A DNA stretch of 64,000 bases, taken from the NCBI GenBank assembly GCA_026874595.1, contig CM049308.1:11807501-11871500 (forward strand), written 5' to 3'. This DNA comes from Sipunculus nudus. Taxonomy: Eukaryota; Annelida; Sipuncula; Golfingiida; Sipunculidae. Each line of letters begins with the position of its first letter. Within the stretch, counting starts at the first letter, position 1. Shown here one piece after another: positions 1 through 13,082 of the stretch. A model generated the notes under the pieces. The model was not told where the DNA came from. It did no database searches and saw only the letters and a list, made by a program, of their open reading frames with translations. Both the position numbers and the translations under genes were made by a program.

Positions 1-546
1 TGAGGCATGAACTCTGGTCACCCATGACCTGACCTGTGTCCTGACCTCTGGTGTATCAGAGTAATTTATTGCTAATAAATCCAATAAAAAAAAATCTTAT
101 TTCATGAATAATACTTATGAGTTAATGATAATATACGGCTACAATAAGTCCTTTATAAGTTTTTGGCTATATCTTTTAAGGTTTTAACAAATTTGCCTAT
201 GGAAGTTATGGAAACAATATTTACTATAATTTATTTGGGACAATAATCAGAGGACAACTTTTCTCATATCAATAAGGTCAAGGGCAGGGTCATGTGACAA
301 TAGATAAACATGACCGCATGGCAGGCTAAAAAAACCAACAGGAGTTGAAAACTTAACAATTTCCTTATATGGGCACTTCTACATAATTTATTTTTACTCC
401 AGAACATTTTATTAGCCATTATTGGTAAGAAATTTGCTAAATTGCCTCCATTTTCTCTGTTTATTTTGCAAATATCCCAATATACCCCTGCTACGCTTTT
501 CCATAAGAGGATCCCCATTAATGAAATCTCATTTCAGTTATGAACC
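1..546 (+). repeat. Duplicated block R1, uninterrupted copy
   Basis: This stretch is nearly identical to 25740-25836 joined to 28989-29455. It starts with TGAGGCATGAACYCTGGTCA and ends in a hairpin-like stretch around CTCATTTCAGTTATGAACCC. The second copy is interrupted by a 3.15-kb element, so this copy is the related empty site. It contains no recognisable coding sequence. It may be a mobile element itself; its left end may lie outside the window. Confidence 0.8.
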
Positions 547-639
547 CATAACAATCTCATTCCCTACTTTAACTCCTACTTTTCCCTGTAGATATCCCTA
601 CACTCAACTCTTCTAACATAAACAACTACTAAGCACCAG

Positions 640-712
640 AAGTCGCCTGAACCGGGAATCGAACCTACAATCTCTAGACCAGGAGCCCTACACGCTACTA
701 AGTGAGCCGTGA
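640..712 (-). repeat. tRNA-like SINE head or degenerate tRNA
   Basis: On the minus strand there is a good RNA polymerase III B box, GGTTCGATTCC (655-665), preceded by an A-box-like stretch (TAGCGTGTAGGG) at a tRNA-like distance. The T-stem and acceptor stem do not pair well, so a working tRNA is unlikely. A tRNA-derived SINE head is the better reading. Confidence 0.45.
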
Positions 713-722
713 AGACAAGATA

Positions 723-788
723 CTTGCCAGAGCAAGTTTTGTTCATTTATATCTGCTTGCCGGAGCAAGTTTTGTTCATTTATATCTG
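723..788. repeat. 33-bp tandem duplication
   Basis: Two adjacent copies of a 33-bp unit starting CTTGCCRGAGCAAGTTTTG, differing at one base. The remainder to 1870 shows only a GC-rich patch around 860-930 (GGGGCTCCGCCCCCACACCC) and no exon that I can support. Confidence 0.8.
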
Positions 789-1872
789 CGATTGAAGAGG
801 CATCTATCGCGAAAATGAGAAACCATTTACTATTTTAACAGGAAATTTAAGCTTTAGGTTGGGGCTCCGCCCCCACACCCCCGTTCAGACAGGGAACCCA
901 GGTTCCTCGGACCCCTCCTCCTCTAATATAATAAACTCCAGCTATGAGCAAAATTAAATACGGGAATTCTGAGGAAAATGATATGTATCGGCCTTTTCCA
1001 GGAAACAATTCATTATGCGACACCCATGTACCGGCGGTAGGCTGAAGCCCGGTTTCTATAGTTCTGCCGTTAATCCAATCGAAGTTCGCGAAAATAGTAC
1101 AATAATTGGCTATATGAATATTTAAATTGTAATAATCATCACTACCAGTACAACTCTATAATTTTATAGTCTTATCACCACAGACATAATGTTAATATTT
1201 TTATAATATTATTCCAGAACCCTAGACCTGTTTTAGAATATGAATTAATGAGTATTGGCAGTGCTTGATTAAACATCAAATGGGGTTGTAATTAAATAAT
1301 GTGTGCCTTTATCTGGTTCTTTTTTTTTCTTTTCAGGAGTTTTTTTAATTGAAAATAATGTTACTTGTGATATACTTGTACACTGTTTGATTGCAACCTG
1401 TGGTCTGGTATATTAGTGTGTGATACACTATAAACTTAACAGCAGAAGATGAAATGCAGGATTTTAGATTATCTCGATATTTATTTGCAATCTTGAATTG
1501 TGTTGTCATTTGGTGTTTGCATGTGAAGGTGTGGAATATGTAATTCTGGCATATTGCATCACAGCACTTCATTGATTATTATATATCAACTAAGTCAGTT
1601 CTGTAACTCAGTAAATTAAGTTTACATCTCGTTAGAACTCCCTTATCCTAACCTTTCACCAACCTACATAAATATGAATGGATGTTTATTACATTTGTTT
1701 ATTCATGTATTATAAATACTGTTATTTGCTAATAATAAGCCCACAAGTATAAAAATATTTCAGAATATGGGTTGTGTCCCAAGTTAAGAATAAGTTTAAG
1801 GATTGTTCTTTTACTGTAAACTCTCCTTGACATATTTTCTTTCTAACTAAAAATCTTGATTTGCTTTTCTAG

Positions 1873-2038
1873 CAAAGACTGTGTCAACTGGGGCCTCCTA
1901 CCACCAGCAACAGAAGACATGAAAAAGCAAGCTCGATTAGCCAAAGGTCGTTTCACTGGAGATCCATCATTTGAATTTGAACACATTGAGGTAAAGAAAA
2001 CTGGGAGTGGAGATGAACAAACAGAAGAGGAGGAAGCG
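1873..2038 (+). CDS. RSPH4A: RSPH4A exon (first in window)
   Basis: Acceptor TTGCTTTTCTAG ends at 1872 and donor GCG|GTAAGA begins at 2039. It encodes the WGLLPPATEDM to EEEEA stretch. A second GTAAAG donor-like site at 1991 would shorten it, but the acidic tail and phase favour 2038. Confidence 0.88.
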
Positions 2039-4987
2039 GTAAGAACAGCAGACAATATATAACTTGAGTTTATTACTACAGCAATGGGACAGGTATAACA
2101 GAGTTTGCGAAAACTTGCAGTTGGCAGCAGGACAGTAGGTCCTGTTGCAGAGGGCTTATAGCCGGTCCTGCTAGATTTCTGCAGGACCTGCCACGAAGTA
2201 TATTTTTGGATATTTTAATGCCCAATTATATTTTTCTATGATTAAAAATTATCATTAATAACTTGTGTCAAGAGAATTATTCATATAATACTGAGAAGTA
2301 TAAATACAAATTAACATCTCTAATATATTCAAAGGGGAAATGTTGTATGGAAATTAAAAAAAAATGAAATTTTATATGGTGAAAATGCCTCGGTATTTAA
2401 TTTATAATGGACAGTCAGTGAGTGTCAATACAAAAAATAAGGCTTGTATCAGTTAAATCTTTTATTGCATTTCCGATCGGTTTAAACTTAAAATGTTGTT
2501 TTGTAACCATGACGTTTTGTACAATCAAATTCGCCCCCCGATGTCCTGATCGCAACGCACGCAGCACACGTAGACTGGTACCCTGCTCTATTATGGCACC
2601 GCTGCTCTAGGCCAATCATAGGGTTGGCTGAGGGCCATAATAGAGCAGGGTACCAGTCTAGCAGCACATGTTGATTTAGGAACGACCTCTGGCGGGACAG
2701 TGGGGCACTATATTCTAAGACACCGCGCACGTCGTGTGAAATTTCTTATGCAGATAGTTCCCATCTGAGGGTCCGTACATAAATTTTTTGACACACAAGT
2801 ATACAAAACTGGCGAGTTATGGTTGATTATCTCATTTCAATTTAAAAATAATTTAGGCTCCTGGCCCCGTTGACAAGAAGTCGCGAAAACGTCTTGGGCG
2901 AAACGGCACGTTTGACGCTGCGAATTGGCATCTTGCGAAATGTCTGAGAACCAAATTATCCAATAATAGCGTCTGTTGTTTAGACTGACGGACTGAATGG
3001 CTAATAAGTAACTCTTATGGCAATTTTGATTGGCTGCGATTTTATCTTTTTAAAGAAATTAAATGCACAGGTGAATCACGGCCATCTGTATTCTGCCTTC
3101 GCTTTGCCATCAAATTTATGACAACAAATGCACATGGAGCAGTTAACGCAGTGACAGTAAAGCAAATTAAGGAAAGTTAGTCTCCAATTCGAATAATATG
3201 TAATGCTGGGAAACAGACGGACACCAGGTCCGGCTGGATTAGAGATTTTATCGGACCCGCACGTTTTCAGCCGGTCAGGTCCGCAGGACCGACGGATTTC
3301 GCATACTCTGGTATAATGATAATCTATATAATTTATAATAAAACTGAAAACATTTTTTTTTACCCTTCTTTCAATCAGGGTTGGCAGGTTTCTACCATGT
3401 ATGGTAATTACTTGGGTAATTTCAATACAGTAAAAATACTTTCTACCATGGGTAGAAATTGTAGATAGGGTTGAAATGGGAATTTAAAACATGTAAAATC
3501 ATTTGTTTAATGGCATAAAAGATAAATAAAAATATCACTGATATAAAGGTAACAAGTTAGTACCTTTATAAAGTTAAGTTAACCATCATCAGGGTTTGTC
3601 AAGCCTAGCTTGGCTTAGTTTTAATAAATATGAACAGATAATTATTATATGTATATTGTACGAAATTTTCTGTGCCATAAACTATAATTTGCTAACTGCT
3701 TATTATTTGTACACATTAGATATTTAAATTTGATCATCCTTTAAACAGGCTAGGCTTATATTTCAATACTTAATGTTGAAAATTTTGCTCTTATTTAAGC
3801 TTTATCATGTTTTATTTTTGGGTTCATTTGAGGTTTTAATTAATAAAAAATATTCATTTTCAATCCCTGACAAAGAAAATGCACATTTTTTTCCAGATAA
3901 TGATTAAAGAGGAAGACAGATTGGCTGCTATTATTTCTGATATTGACCAGGATGTTAATATTGTACCAAGGGCTGCCTTTGTTCGTACACCAACAGGAGA
4001 AGTGTTCCAAAACAGAAGCTTTGAGGGTATGTTATGTACTGTGTTGAATAATGTATCAAAACTAACATTAAAAAGAAAGAAAAGCAGGGCACTGGTTATA
4101 TCAGACTTAATAAATGGTGATTAGTTATTGTTATGCCTTTTAGGAACAGGTTTTAGTCACAAGTTTTTTTTTAGAATTTTTTCATTTTCTTCCCAAATTA
4201 ATTTGAAATCTTTGACAGATTCTTACACTATTTACACTTATATTACTGGTAATGGCTCACTATGTTTTCATTGTATCTTCACCCATTTTCTTAAGTTACT
4301 GAAAGGATAGTTTACATTATTGCATGTAAATCATAAGAACTTAAAATAAATATGCAAAATTTAACTCTGATAATCTTGCTACAGGAGGCAGTTCTAAGTG
4401 TGAATCTCTTGTGGTCCTTTTGTTCTATTGTGTTACTCCATTTTATGGGCACTGGAGGACTCTAAATAGTTGGGATATTATGAAAAATTATCTTAACTGT
4501 CCTTTTCAGGTCTGTCTGTAGCAGAAGCAGCCAAACTGTGCAGCTACATGCACTTCAGGGAACCAGTGAAACTTCAGGAGAAATCCCTCCTTCAAAAGGC
4601 AAACCTGGACCGTTCCCTAGACTTCCTGGATACAATTGATGAAGACATCCCAAAAGGTGAGTCGTGATGGTGCATGGCAAAAAGATGTCTATAATCCCAT
4701 GCAACTAAATATATGTAAGATTTCCTACGATATGCATGATTTGAATGCCATTATGCAAGATTCCCAATGAATGTTAAGTATCTATGTCATTATATGTTTT
4801 CCCTTTGAATATTAAATGACTACATGTGAATAGGCAAACCTCCACAGTAAATAAACATCAGCCACCCCCTCCCCAGATATATGAATAGTAAAGATTTTCA
4901 TTTTAGTATTAAATGATTCATATTAAAGAATCACCATGATATTAGTGTTGTGTTTACCAGATTAGTAATCTGTTCATCATTAAGACA

Positions 4988-5059
<72 letters not shown>

Positions 5060-5953
5060 TTTTTGGTGAAAGTTACTTTCATTGTACAAATGGAAAAGTT
5101 GTTATTGGTGTGAAACATCTGCTTTACCAAGAGGACCAGTTTCAATTAGTGTAAATAGTGAACTGTCCAGCAGCAGATGTTTATAGCAAATATAAAGTAC
5201 CAGGTTAAGTACATCCACAAGTTATTTCTGTCTTTATGTTTAATAATTTTCAAGAGTCCCCACACAACGCCCCTAAAGTTGATTACATGCAGTTTTGAAT
5301 TTTGATGTAGTGCTTGTTCTGTGGCTTAGTGTATTACATTTCATTGCAAGTACATTTACAATTTTTCTCTGAATTAATAATCCTAAATCCATAGTACTTG
5401 AAACATGACAGATAGCTTTAAAGCAAAAATTATTTGTGAAAAACCAACAGGTTAATTTCAGCTACGTTTTTTTCCAACACTCGATGCGGTTGGGCAATTT
5501 TTTTACATTTCTATTATATATTCATATGATCAGGTGACAACATGGTTTTTACAGAATTGTTTTGCTTACAGTTAAAAGCACATCCTAGCTAAACAAAATT
5601 TTATTTATCTAGAAAGAAATATCTGAGCAGCTGGAGCTCAAAATTTATGAATTTCAACTGAAAATCAAAATAACAAATTTTGATGGTGTGGGTTAAAATT
5701 GATACGCATGGTACTTGCAACCTTTGTGACTAATGATTATTTAAACCTCCACTTGAGACAGTGTATGACTGTGTTTGTTATAATTTTTTCAGGCTCCTGG
5801 AGCTTACAATTTGAACGTGGCAGTGGGCTGGTGACCCTGAGGAGTCTGTTGTGGATTGGATACACATTCTACCATGTTCCCGGAAAGCGGGCCTTTGGCT
5901 CGGTTTATGTTGGAACAGGAGAAAAGAACCTTGATCTGCCCTTTATGTTGTAA
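1873..5953 (+). CDS. RSPH4A: Radial spoke head protein 4/6 homologue, 3' exons (partial gene)
   Basis: Four exons with consensus splice sites encode the last ~200 residues: 1873-2038, 3897-4026, 4510-4656 and 5793-5953 (TAA at 5951-5953). Reading frame is kept across all joins (phases 0, 1, 1). The protein shows family hallmarks: PATEDM and KGRFTGDPSFEFEH, an acidic TEEEEA run, KEEDRLAAI, IVPRAAF, NRSFEG, LDFLDTIDEDIPKGSWSLQ, RSLLWIGYTFYHVP, and the terminal GTGEKNLDLPFML. RSPH4A/6A is a component of the head of the axonemal radial spoke in motile cilia and sperm flagella. The upstream exons are not in the window or not recognised. Vertebrates have two paralogues (4A, 6A); invertebrates typically have one, so the symbol is for the family. 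Introns 1 and 2 hold transposon sequence and a T-rich intron lead-in; intron 3 carries a (TA)n tract. Confidence 0.93.
2099..3310. mobile_element. hAT-like non-autonomous element in RSPH4A intron 1
   Basis: Terminal inverted repeats CAGAGTTTGCGAAAA (left) and the inverse of CAGAGTATGCGAAAT (right). Short direct repeats GTATAA flank both ends (six bases, shorter than the usual eight of hAT). The interior has repeated GGTCCTG/CAGGACC and GGTCCGGC motifs and no transposase reading frame. A smaller MITE sits inside it at 2571-2660. Confidence 0.65.
2571..2660. mobile_element. 90-bp Mutator-like MITE
   Basis: Near-perfect fold-back: starts TAGACTGGTACCCTGCTC and ends with its inverse complement, 26 bp arms. 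It is flanked by 10-bp near-identical direct repeats GCAGCACACG (2561-2570) and GCAGCACATG (2661-2670), a length typical of Mutator-like insertion. A longer relative lies at 48405-48933. Confidence 0.8.
3897..4026 (+). CDS. RSPH4A: RSPH4A exon (second in window)
   Basis: Polypyrimidine tract and TTTTTCCAG precede 3897; donor G|GTATGT follows 4026. Encodes IMIKEEDRLAAI through NRSFE plus the first base of a glycine codon. Confidence 0.9.
4510..4656 (+). CDS. RSPH4A: RSPH4A exon (third in window)
   Basis: Acceptor CCTTTTCAG, donor G|GTGAGT. Encodes GLSVAEAAKLCSYMHFREP through DEDIPK. The glycine codon is split at both ends of this exon. Confidence 0.92.
4991..5064. repeat. (TA)n microsatellite with T-run in RSPH4A intron 3
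   Basis: About 30 TA dinucleotides followed by a run of T. It lies in the 1.1-kb intron between 4656 and 5793. Confidence 0.95.
5793..5953 (+). CDS. RSPH4A: RSPH4A terminal coding exon
   Basis: Acceptor TTTTTTCAG ends at 5792. Encodes GSWSLQFERGSGLV through GEKNLDLPFML and a TAA stop; the 3' UTR follows. Confidence 0.93.
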
Positions 5954-6354
5954 CTTGTACTCCAAGTATGGTATGGACACTTGCGTAACACTATGCTGGT
6001 TACCCAGGTCTTTTGGGCCAGTATTGTTGAAGTCTGAGCAGATCAATTACTGCAGTCTAGAGGGGTCATACACAAAACTCTTTATCATGTTATCTTCTAA
6101 CAGTGCATCACAGGTTATATTCAGACAAATGCATGGTCATCAAAGTATTGTCAAAGCCTATCATGTTACATTTAACAAAACTTTGTTAGTAAATGAGAGA
6201 ATATAAAGTAAAGAATACTTTTCTGAGTGGTCTGACCTGTGCAATGGGCCCCATCTTGTTGAATCCATGTTTCATGGTTGATTTGCTGTTCCATGAACTA
6301 TTTGAAGGAATCCCTCTTACATTATACACATATATACAACTTGTATCATTTGTT

Positions 6355-6360
6355 AATAAA
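6355..6360 (+). terminator. Poly(A) signal of RSPH4A
   Basis: AATAAA, about 400 bases after the stop codon, in an AT-rich 3' UTR. It is the first canonical hexamer downstream of the stop. Confidence 0.65.
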
Positions 6361-7129
6361 GTATTTGTGCCAATTTTCTTTAGACTTTTCCTTCATTTCT
6401 CATAACCAGATGACACAATAGGAAAGTGACTGGGCTTCACAAAATGTATACTGTTTTATACTGTATAATTATTCAGTTAATTATTTTGTAAAGTTTGCTT
6501 TAGATTTTGGCTGTATCTGCACTGTCTATAAAATTGTATAACTAAATGCCACAAACTGACTTTTCATCTAGTTTAAGCAAAGATTTCTTCTGCATCAAAC
6601 CTCCCAGTGTTAGGTAATGAGATGCCCTGTATAATTTTTTTTTTCATTGCGTTGTTAATTTACGAGTTGAAAAACCAACTTGTGGACAGATTTTTTATGA
6701 AGCTTTTAGGGATAACTGCACCTATTAATGGAAAGAACCAGTTCTGATTCTTGTCAGGTTTGTTCTCATTCTCCATCGTCTCTTTAAATCAGACTGTAAT
6801 TGTTGCTCATAAATCAGAGAGATTCTTCCATAAAGAGTACATCTTTATTTTATCAGCTTACTGAAAGCAGTCTTATAAGTTAATAGCCCGACCCCCTCCC
6901 CTGGATCAATACTTTGTTCATACCTTACACCCACCACAGGTAAAAAGATTTTGTTTGCACCATTGGCCCACTGGAAAACTTGTCAGTCTCCAGACAGCAC
7001 AATCCACCTCTGTGATCAATATTTTCTCATACAGAATATGAGCGAAGGGTTGTGGAGGGTTGTATACAGACTTCATTTCTTAGTGCAGCACAAACCAACA
7101 AGAATACCGCAAATGGTGCATGATATACC
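6361..7129. other. Intergenic, nothing recognised
   Basis: AT-rich sequence downstream of RSPH4A. No exon, terminal repeat or tandem repeat that I can support. Confidence 0.6.
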
Positions 7130-7612
7130 CATTGCATGTCTTGTGACCTCTGACCTATTTATATGTGTGAATTTTACTGAGAATGTTATAAAAGGCCAGA
7201 AACTATTGGTTATTATTCATAATGAGCTAAACGAAAGTCAATCATATTTTAAGTTAGTCATTATAGCGTCACCTAAGTCTGGTGACCTCTGACCCAATTA
7301 AATATGCATAAATTTTGTTGGAAATCAAACTTAAGCAAGATATTATATTGGTTAAGATTTCTGATGAGTTTCATCAATATCCATCATATTCCTGGTAAGT
7401 TATTGTGGATACACCACAAAGTAGCCCAATGGCCTCTGACCTTATTAAAAAATGCATGAATTTTTGCCAACAGTTGAACTTGGGTGAGAAAATCTACTAC
7501 TAATTACTTATGGTGAGATTCAAGAAAATCCGGCAAAGTTCCAGTAAGTTATTGTGTCAACACTGATAGGCAGACAGACTGTGGGTATAACATAATATGT
7601 CCTGTCATGGAC
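7130..7612 (+). repeat. Three-copy ~143-bp core repeat with GACAGAC tail
   Basis: Three diverged tandem units begin near 7144, 7290 and 7432 with TGACCTCTGACC-like starts followed by ATGCATRAATTTT. The array ends in GATAGGCAGACAGACTG. Core repeats followed by an ACRG-like stretch fit the bivalve pearl/Helentron-associated pattern. The ends are not defined. Confidence 0.55.
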
Positions 7613-7929
7613 AGTCAAACAAGTGACCCATGGGTCATGACGCTCAGCTGACTGGGAAGAGATTCACAAAAGGAAATTTTATCATCAGAATGGTAGTATA
7701 TACTCGTTCAACTGAAGCATCAAACAGATTAACCAACAGACCAAGATTAAGTCTGTATTTATATATCTATAAATAGAGAAAAAATGTGTAAACTTTAAAA
7801 ACTAGAACATGGGTAGCCCACAAGTGACTGTGTATCCGCCAAAATCAGAGTGGAACGGGTGAAGTGAGGCATGGATTGAGTGGCAAGGGGAAAAAAAGTG
7901 AGGTATGTTGCATATTAGCATGAATGTCT

Positions 7930-10290
7930 GCAGCCTGAATGTGTATGTAGGTTGTGCCACCTACTACAAATCCAGAAAGCTGTTCAAGTTGTATACATAT
8001 GCGAAATTTTAGGCAGAAAAGTCAAACCACTACATGTGTATGAGTGATTATAGCCCACGGCAGACAAACAGACAGACGCTGTGCAAAAATTATTGCAGTT
8101 GGCCCCTACAGTTTTGTGTATGATAAAGACCTGTGTGAGATCTAAACACAAACACAATTTTGGCCAAATTAGTCAAACGGTTCCTGAGATATGAGCTTGG
8201 ATTTGTGCAGCGTTAACTAGAATTTAGGTGGCGCCACCTGTCATAAAATCAAGAAAGCTGTCCAGGATGCATAAACCTGCAAAATTTTAGGCAGTCATGT
8301 CAAACCACTACAGAAAAATGAGTGATTTTAGGCCTCAGCAGACAAACAGACAGAAGCTGTGCAAAATTTGAAAAATGGTTGCAGGTAGCCCCTCCAGTTT
8401 TGTGTATGATAAAGACCTATGTGAGATCTATACACATGCAAAATTTTGGCCCAATCGTTCAAACGGTTCCCGAGATATGAGCTTGGATGTCTGCAGCGTA
8501 AACTAGAATGTAGGTGGCGCCACCTGTCATAAAATCAAGAAAGCTATCCAGGATGTATAAAGCTGCAAAATTTTAGGCAGATACGTCAAACCACTGCTGA
8601 GATATGAGTGACATTACCCCATGGCAGACAAACAGACAGACGCTGTGCAAAAATGGTTGCAGGTGGCAACTCTAGTTTTGTATGATAAAGACCTATGTGA
8701 GATCTAAACACATACACAATTTTGGCCCAATCAGTCAAACTGTTCCTGAGATATGAGCTTGGATGTGTGCAGCGTTAACTATAATTTAGGTGGCGCCACT
8801 TGTCATAAAATCAAGAAAGCTGTCCAGGTTGTATAAACCTGCAAAACTTTAGGCAGTTATGTCAAACCACTACAGAGAAATGAGTGATTTTAGGCCTCAA
8901 CAGGCAAACAGACAGCTCTGTGCAAAAAAAATTGCAAGTAGCGCCACCATTTGTTGTGTATGTTATAAAGCTATCCAAGGGCTACATTTGTATAAATTTT
9001 ATTTCCTGATCAGTCAAACAGTTCCTGAGATATGAGCTTGGATGTGTGCAGCGTTAACTAGAATGTAGGTGGCGCCACCTGTCATAAAATCAAGAAAGCT
9101 GTCCAGGATGTATAAACCTGCAAAATTTTAGGCAGTTATGTCAAACCACTACAGAGAAATGAGTGATTTTAGGCCTCAGCACACAAACAGACAGACGCTG
9201 TGCAAAATGTGCAAAAATGGTTGCAGGTAAAGACCTATGTGAGATCTATACACATGCAAAATTTTGGCCCAATTAGTCAAACTGTTCCCGAGATATGAGC
9301 TTGGATGCCTGCAGCGTAAACTATAGTGTAGGTGTTGCCACCTGTCATAAAATCAAGAAAGCTATCCAGGATGTATACGCATGCCTAATTTCAGGTGAAT
9401 TAGTCAATTCACTGCAGAAATATGAGTGATTTTAACCCAAGGCAGATGAACACTGTGCAAACATGGTTACAGGTGGCGCCACCATTTTTTGTGTATGTAA
9501 TGAAGCTATCCAAGGGCTACATTTGTATAAATTTTATTTCCTGATCGGTCAAACGGTTCCCAAGATATGAGCTTGGATGTCTGCAGCATGAACGTGAATA
9601 TAGGTGGTGCCACCTGTCATAAAATCAAGAAAGTTATCCAGGATGTATAAGCATGCCGAATTTCAGGTGAATTAGTCAATTCACTGCAGAGATATGAGTG
9701 ATTTTAACACAAGGCAGATGAACAGATGGACACTGTGCAAACATGGTTACAGGTGGCACCACCATTTTTATGTATGTTATGGACCTATCCAAGGGCTACA
9801 TTTGTATAAATTTTATTTCCTGATCGGTCAAACGGTTCCTGAGATATGAACTTGGATGTCATCAATGTGAACGTGAATATTTGTTGGCGCCACCTGTCAT
9901 AAATTCAAGAAAGCTATCCAGAATGTACAAGCATGCCGAATTTCAGGTGAATTAGTCAATTCACTGCAGAGATATGAGTGATTTTAACCCAAGGTGGTGA
10001 ACAGATGGACACTGTGCAAACACAGTTACAGGTGGCGCCACCATTTTTGTGTATGTTATAAAGCTATCCAAGGGCTACATTTGTATAAATTTTATTTCCT
10101 GATCGGTCAAACGGTTCCTGAGATATGAGGGTTTATGTGATGAAACAGACGCACAAATGGACACTGGGCAGACAGGAAAGGTCAGAGGTCAACGCAAATT
10201 GGTTAGGCACCAGTTCACATGTGACCCGATAATTGGTGCAAGTTTCAGAAAAATCGTGTTGTAGTTATTGAGATACTGCAGTTTTTGTAT
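7930..10290 (+). repeat. E1 array of ~280-bp dimeric units (type I)
   Basis: About seven to eight units, marked by CTGTCATAAAATCAAGAAAG near 8237, 8524, 8802, 9079, 9342, 9616 and 9893. Each unit is itself two related ~140-bp halves, each opening with GGTGGCGCCACC or a one-base variant and closing with GAGATATGAG. Confidence 0.85.
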
Positions 10291-11480
10291 CAAATTTTCC
10301 ATTATTCTGGGGGGGTATTTTGGAGTCATACAGCTTAAAGAATATGGGTAACAGAGACCTTATTTCAGGCTTCCATGGAGACTTTTCATGGGTCTCCCTG
10401 TGTGTCAAGAATGAAGATTCTAGGTCCAGTCTTTATGATTTGTGCCCTGTTAACAGATGTTCATATCTTAAAAGGTTTCAAAAATAGAGAAAAAATTTGT
10501 AAAAAAACCCGAACAAATACAGGTGGCACCACCAGTCTGCATAAACTGATGAAACACTCCATGATCAATACTTGAATGCCAAAAATCATGACCATCAATG
10601 ATGTAGTTAATGAGATATTGAAGTTTTTGTATGAAACTTTTGACTATTCTTGGGGGTACTTTGGGGCCCCATAGCTCGAAGGATATGGGTAACAGAGACC
10701 TAATTTCTGGTTTACATGGAGACTTTTCATAGGTCTCTCAGTGTGTTGAGAATGAAGATTCTAGGTTCAGTAGTTGAGATTTGTGCCACGCTAACAGATG
10801 ACAGCATCCTTAAAGGTCTGAAAAATAGAGGAAAAAATCATTTAAAAAATCGAACAATATAGGTGGCGCCACCAGTCTGCAGGAATTGATGGAACATCTC
10901 ATGATCAATATGTATGCCAAAAATCATGACCATCAGTGATGTAGTTATTGAGATATTGAAGTTTTTGTATGAAATTTTTGACTATTCTGGGGGGTACTTT
11001 GGGGACCCATAGCTTGAAGGATATGGGTAACAGAGACCTAATTTCTGGTTTCCAAGGAGATTTTTCATGGACCTCTCAGTGTGTCAAGAATTAAGATTCT
11101 AGGTCCAGTCTTTACGATTTGTGCCTTGTTAACAGATGTTCACATTTTTAAAGGTCTCAAAAATAGAGAAAAAAATTCGTAAAAATAAAAAAATACAGGT
11201 GGAGCCACCAGTCTGCAGGAAGTGATGGAACATCTCATGATCAATATGTATGCAAAAAATCATGACCATCAGTCAAGTAGTTAATGAGATATTGAAGTTT
11301 TTGTATGAAATTTTTTACTTTTCTGGGGGGTATTTTGGGGCCCCATAGCTCAAAGGATATGGGTAACAGAGACCTAATTTCTGGTTTCCGAGGAGATTTT
11401 TCATGGACCTCTCAGAATCCCAAGATACATGGTTCTAAGTCCAGTGGTTACAATTTGTGCCCTGTTAACGGACAGACGGC
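10270..11480 (+). repeat. E1 array of ~337-bp units (type II)
   Basis: Four units, marked by TATGGGTAACAGAGACC at 10343, 10684, 11022 and 11358. Each carries one GGTGGCGCCACC-like palindrome before CAGTCTGCA. The same unit is repeated six times in the element at 14729-18130. Confidence 0.87.
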
Positions 11481-13082
11481 CGGACAGACGACGGACAAAG
11501 AGTGATCGCTATAGCTCAGATGACTTCCAGTCAGCTGAGCTAATAAAAAGTCAACTTGAATCTACATCCTCTTTACTAGGGCTGTATCAATATATCGATA
11601 TATCGATACACGACGACGATACGATAATCGAAATGCGTTGCATGCTGTATTGGTCGAATCCATTGATTGCTATTGCTTAGGGATATAACTCTAACTTATA
11701 TAATCATGACAATTTATAAATCTAAATGCACTGTATATTTGTTGCTTTGGCTTTTAAGACTTGTTAATAAAAGTATATGCATGCACGTCAGTACTTTCAT
11801 GACAAGCAGGCACATGTGAGCGATAAAAGGAGAATGATACTGACAATTCAATATAATACAAATATTTTATTTATGTCGGTTTTTACAAACAAAGATAACA
11901 TTAACCATAGGCTATTATGACCGACCACACTTTTATCATACATTAATTAAAATTAAATAATTTAAGATATTAAAAATAATAATAACAATACATTAACTTA
12001 CATAAAAATAAGTATCACAAGTCTAATCAATTTTAAGGATTAAAGTTAAGCATGAAGTTGTATAATGCGATTAACATTTGATTTATAGTCCTTATAAATT
12101 ACAGTGACCGATTTATATTGTGTTACATATGTCTGTTTTATTGTGAGCTGTTGACATGTCTCTTTTATTGTGTGCTGTTGACATTCTGGTTCGTGCTTGG
12201 CTCAAGCCCTGGCGTTACTATGCTACACAGTTTTTAGTTTTTAGTTCTAGCTGGCCAGGTGCGGCCCACGTGTAGACACAGCGGTTATGCTTCTCTTGGG
12301 CTTTCTCGCCTGGCCGAGCCCATGTGTGAACCCTGATATGTACAAACTCAGTGATGTTGTTCTAGATGTTTTCTGTAACTTGTGTACTATTGGTTTCTTT
12401 GGATTGTTCGAGAAATGGAAATTTCTCGGCTTGAGGTGAAAAGTTAAATAAAGGGGCTGTTTTTAGAGCCGAGAGAGAGGAGAGAAATATTCCAGCGGAC
12501 ACAGAAGCGTGTACATCAGTTGTGGACCTTTTCCGATAAGTACGGCAGTTATAGATTTTCTTCTTAATTTGTGACGGAACTTATATAGTCTCCAGTTTGC
12601 TTATGGGATTATATCAAGAACTTCACTTTGGGATTACAACGGATTGATTTTGTAAATGAACTGGACTGTTATTCTCTGAGAAGATTTATGTGAACTGTTC
12701 ATCTGGGTTGTACGTTATGAAGGACTCGTTGTTGCTGTGACAGTGGTGATTTACTGTTGTACTGTTGTTATACTGTGTAATTGAATTGATTTAGTGAATT
12801 GTAATGTTAGAATGAATTATTCTATGAATTGTTAATAGTTTTAAGAATAAATTATAATTATTTGTTAACAAAAAATTCATTCCCCTAGACATTTCAAGCT
12901 GCCTAGTGTTAGAGAATCTGATTTTTTTATCTCCTTTACAAAATTTATGTTCGTCACTACTACGTGATCTGTTCATATTAGATTCAGTACCAACTGAAAA
13001 AAAATCACAATAAGGCATGAAGTGACAGAACAAAATGGAAATGGCATACGGCCCAAAGGATGTCAACTTTTTCAAAGTGATA

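Larger units (their letters stand above)
7620..11541 (+). mobile_element. Pearl/Helentron-like non-autonomous element E1
   Basis: Same ends as the elements at 14729, 23061 (reversed) and 25837: 5' CAAGTGACCCATGGGTCA, which includes the palindrome TGACCCATGGGTCA, then CGCTCAGCTGACTGG; 3' a (GACGGACAGACGG) microsatellite, then a hairpin AGCTCAG..GACT / AGTCAGCTGAGCT. The 5' GCTCAGCTGACTGG is the inverse of the 3' end. Flanks are A-rich with no target duplication. The interior is two tandem arrays and no protein. Termini and lack of duplication fit Helentron-associated elements; the class assignment is inference. Confidence 0.75.

Noticed and set aside
4954..5145. Minus-strand frame with an IYIYIY repeat
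   Set aside because: It is only translation of the (TA)n tract in an intron of RSPH4A.
5804..6206. Frames on both strands over the last RSPH4A exon
   Set aside because: They are shadows of the real exon in other frames and extend into the 3' UTR.
12119..12890. Solo LTR
   Set aside because: Composition is LTR-like and an AATAAA is present, but I could not find matching ends or a 4-6-bp target duplication.
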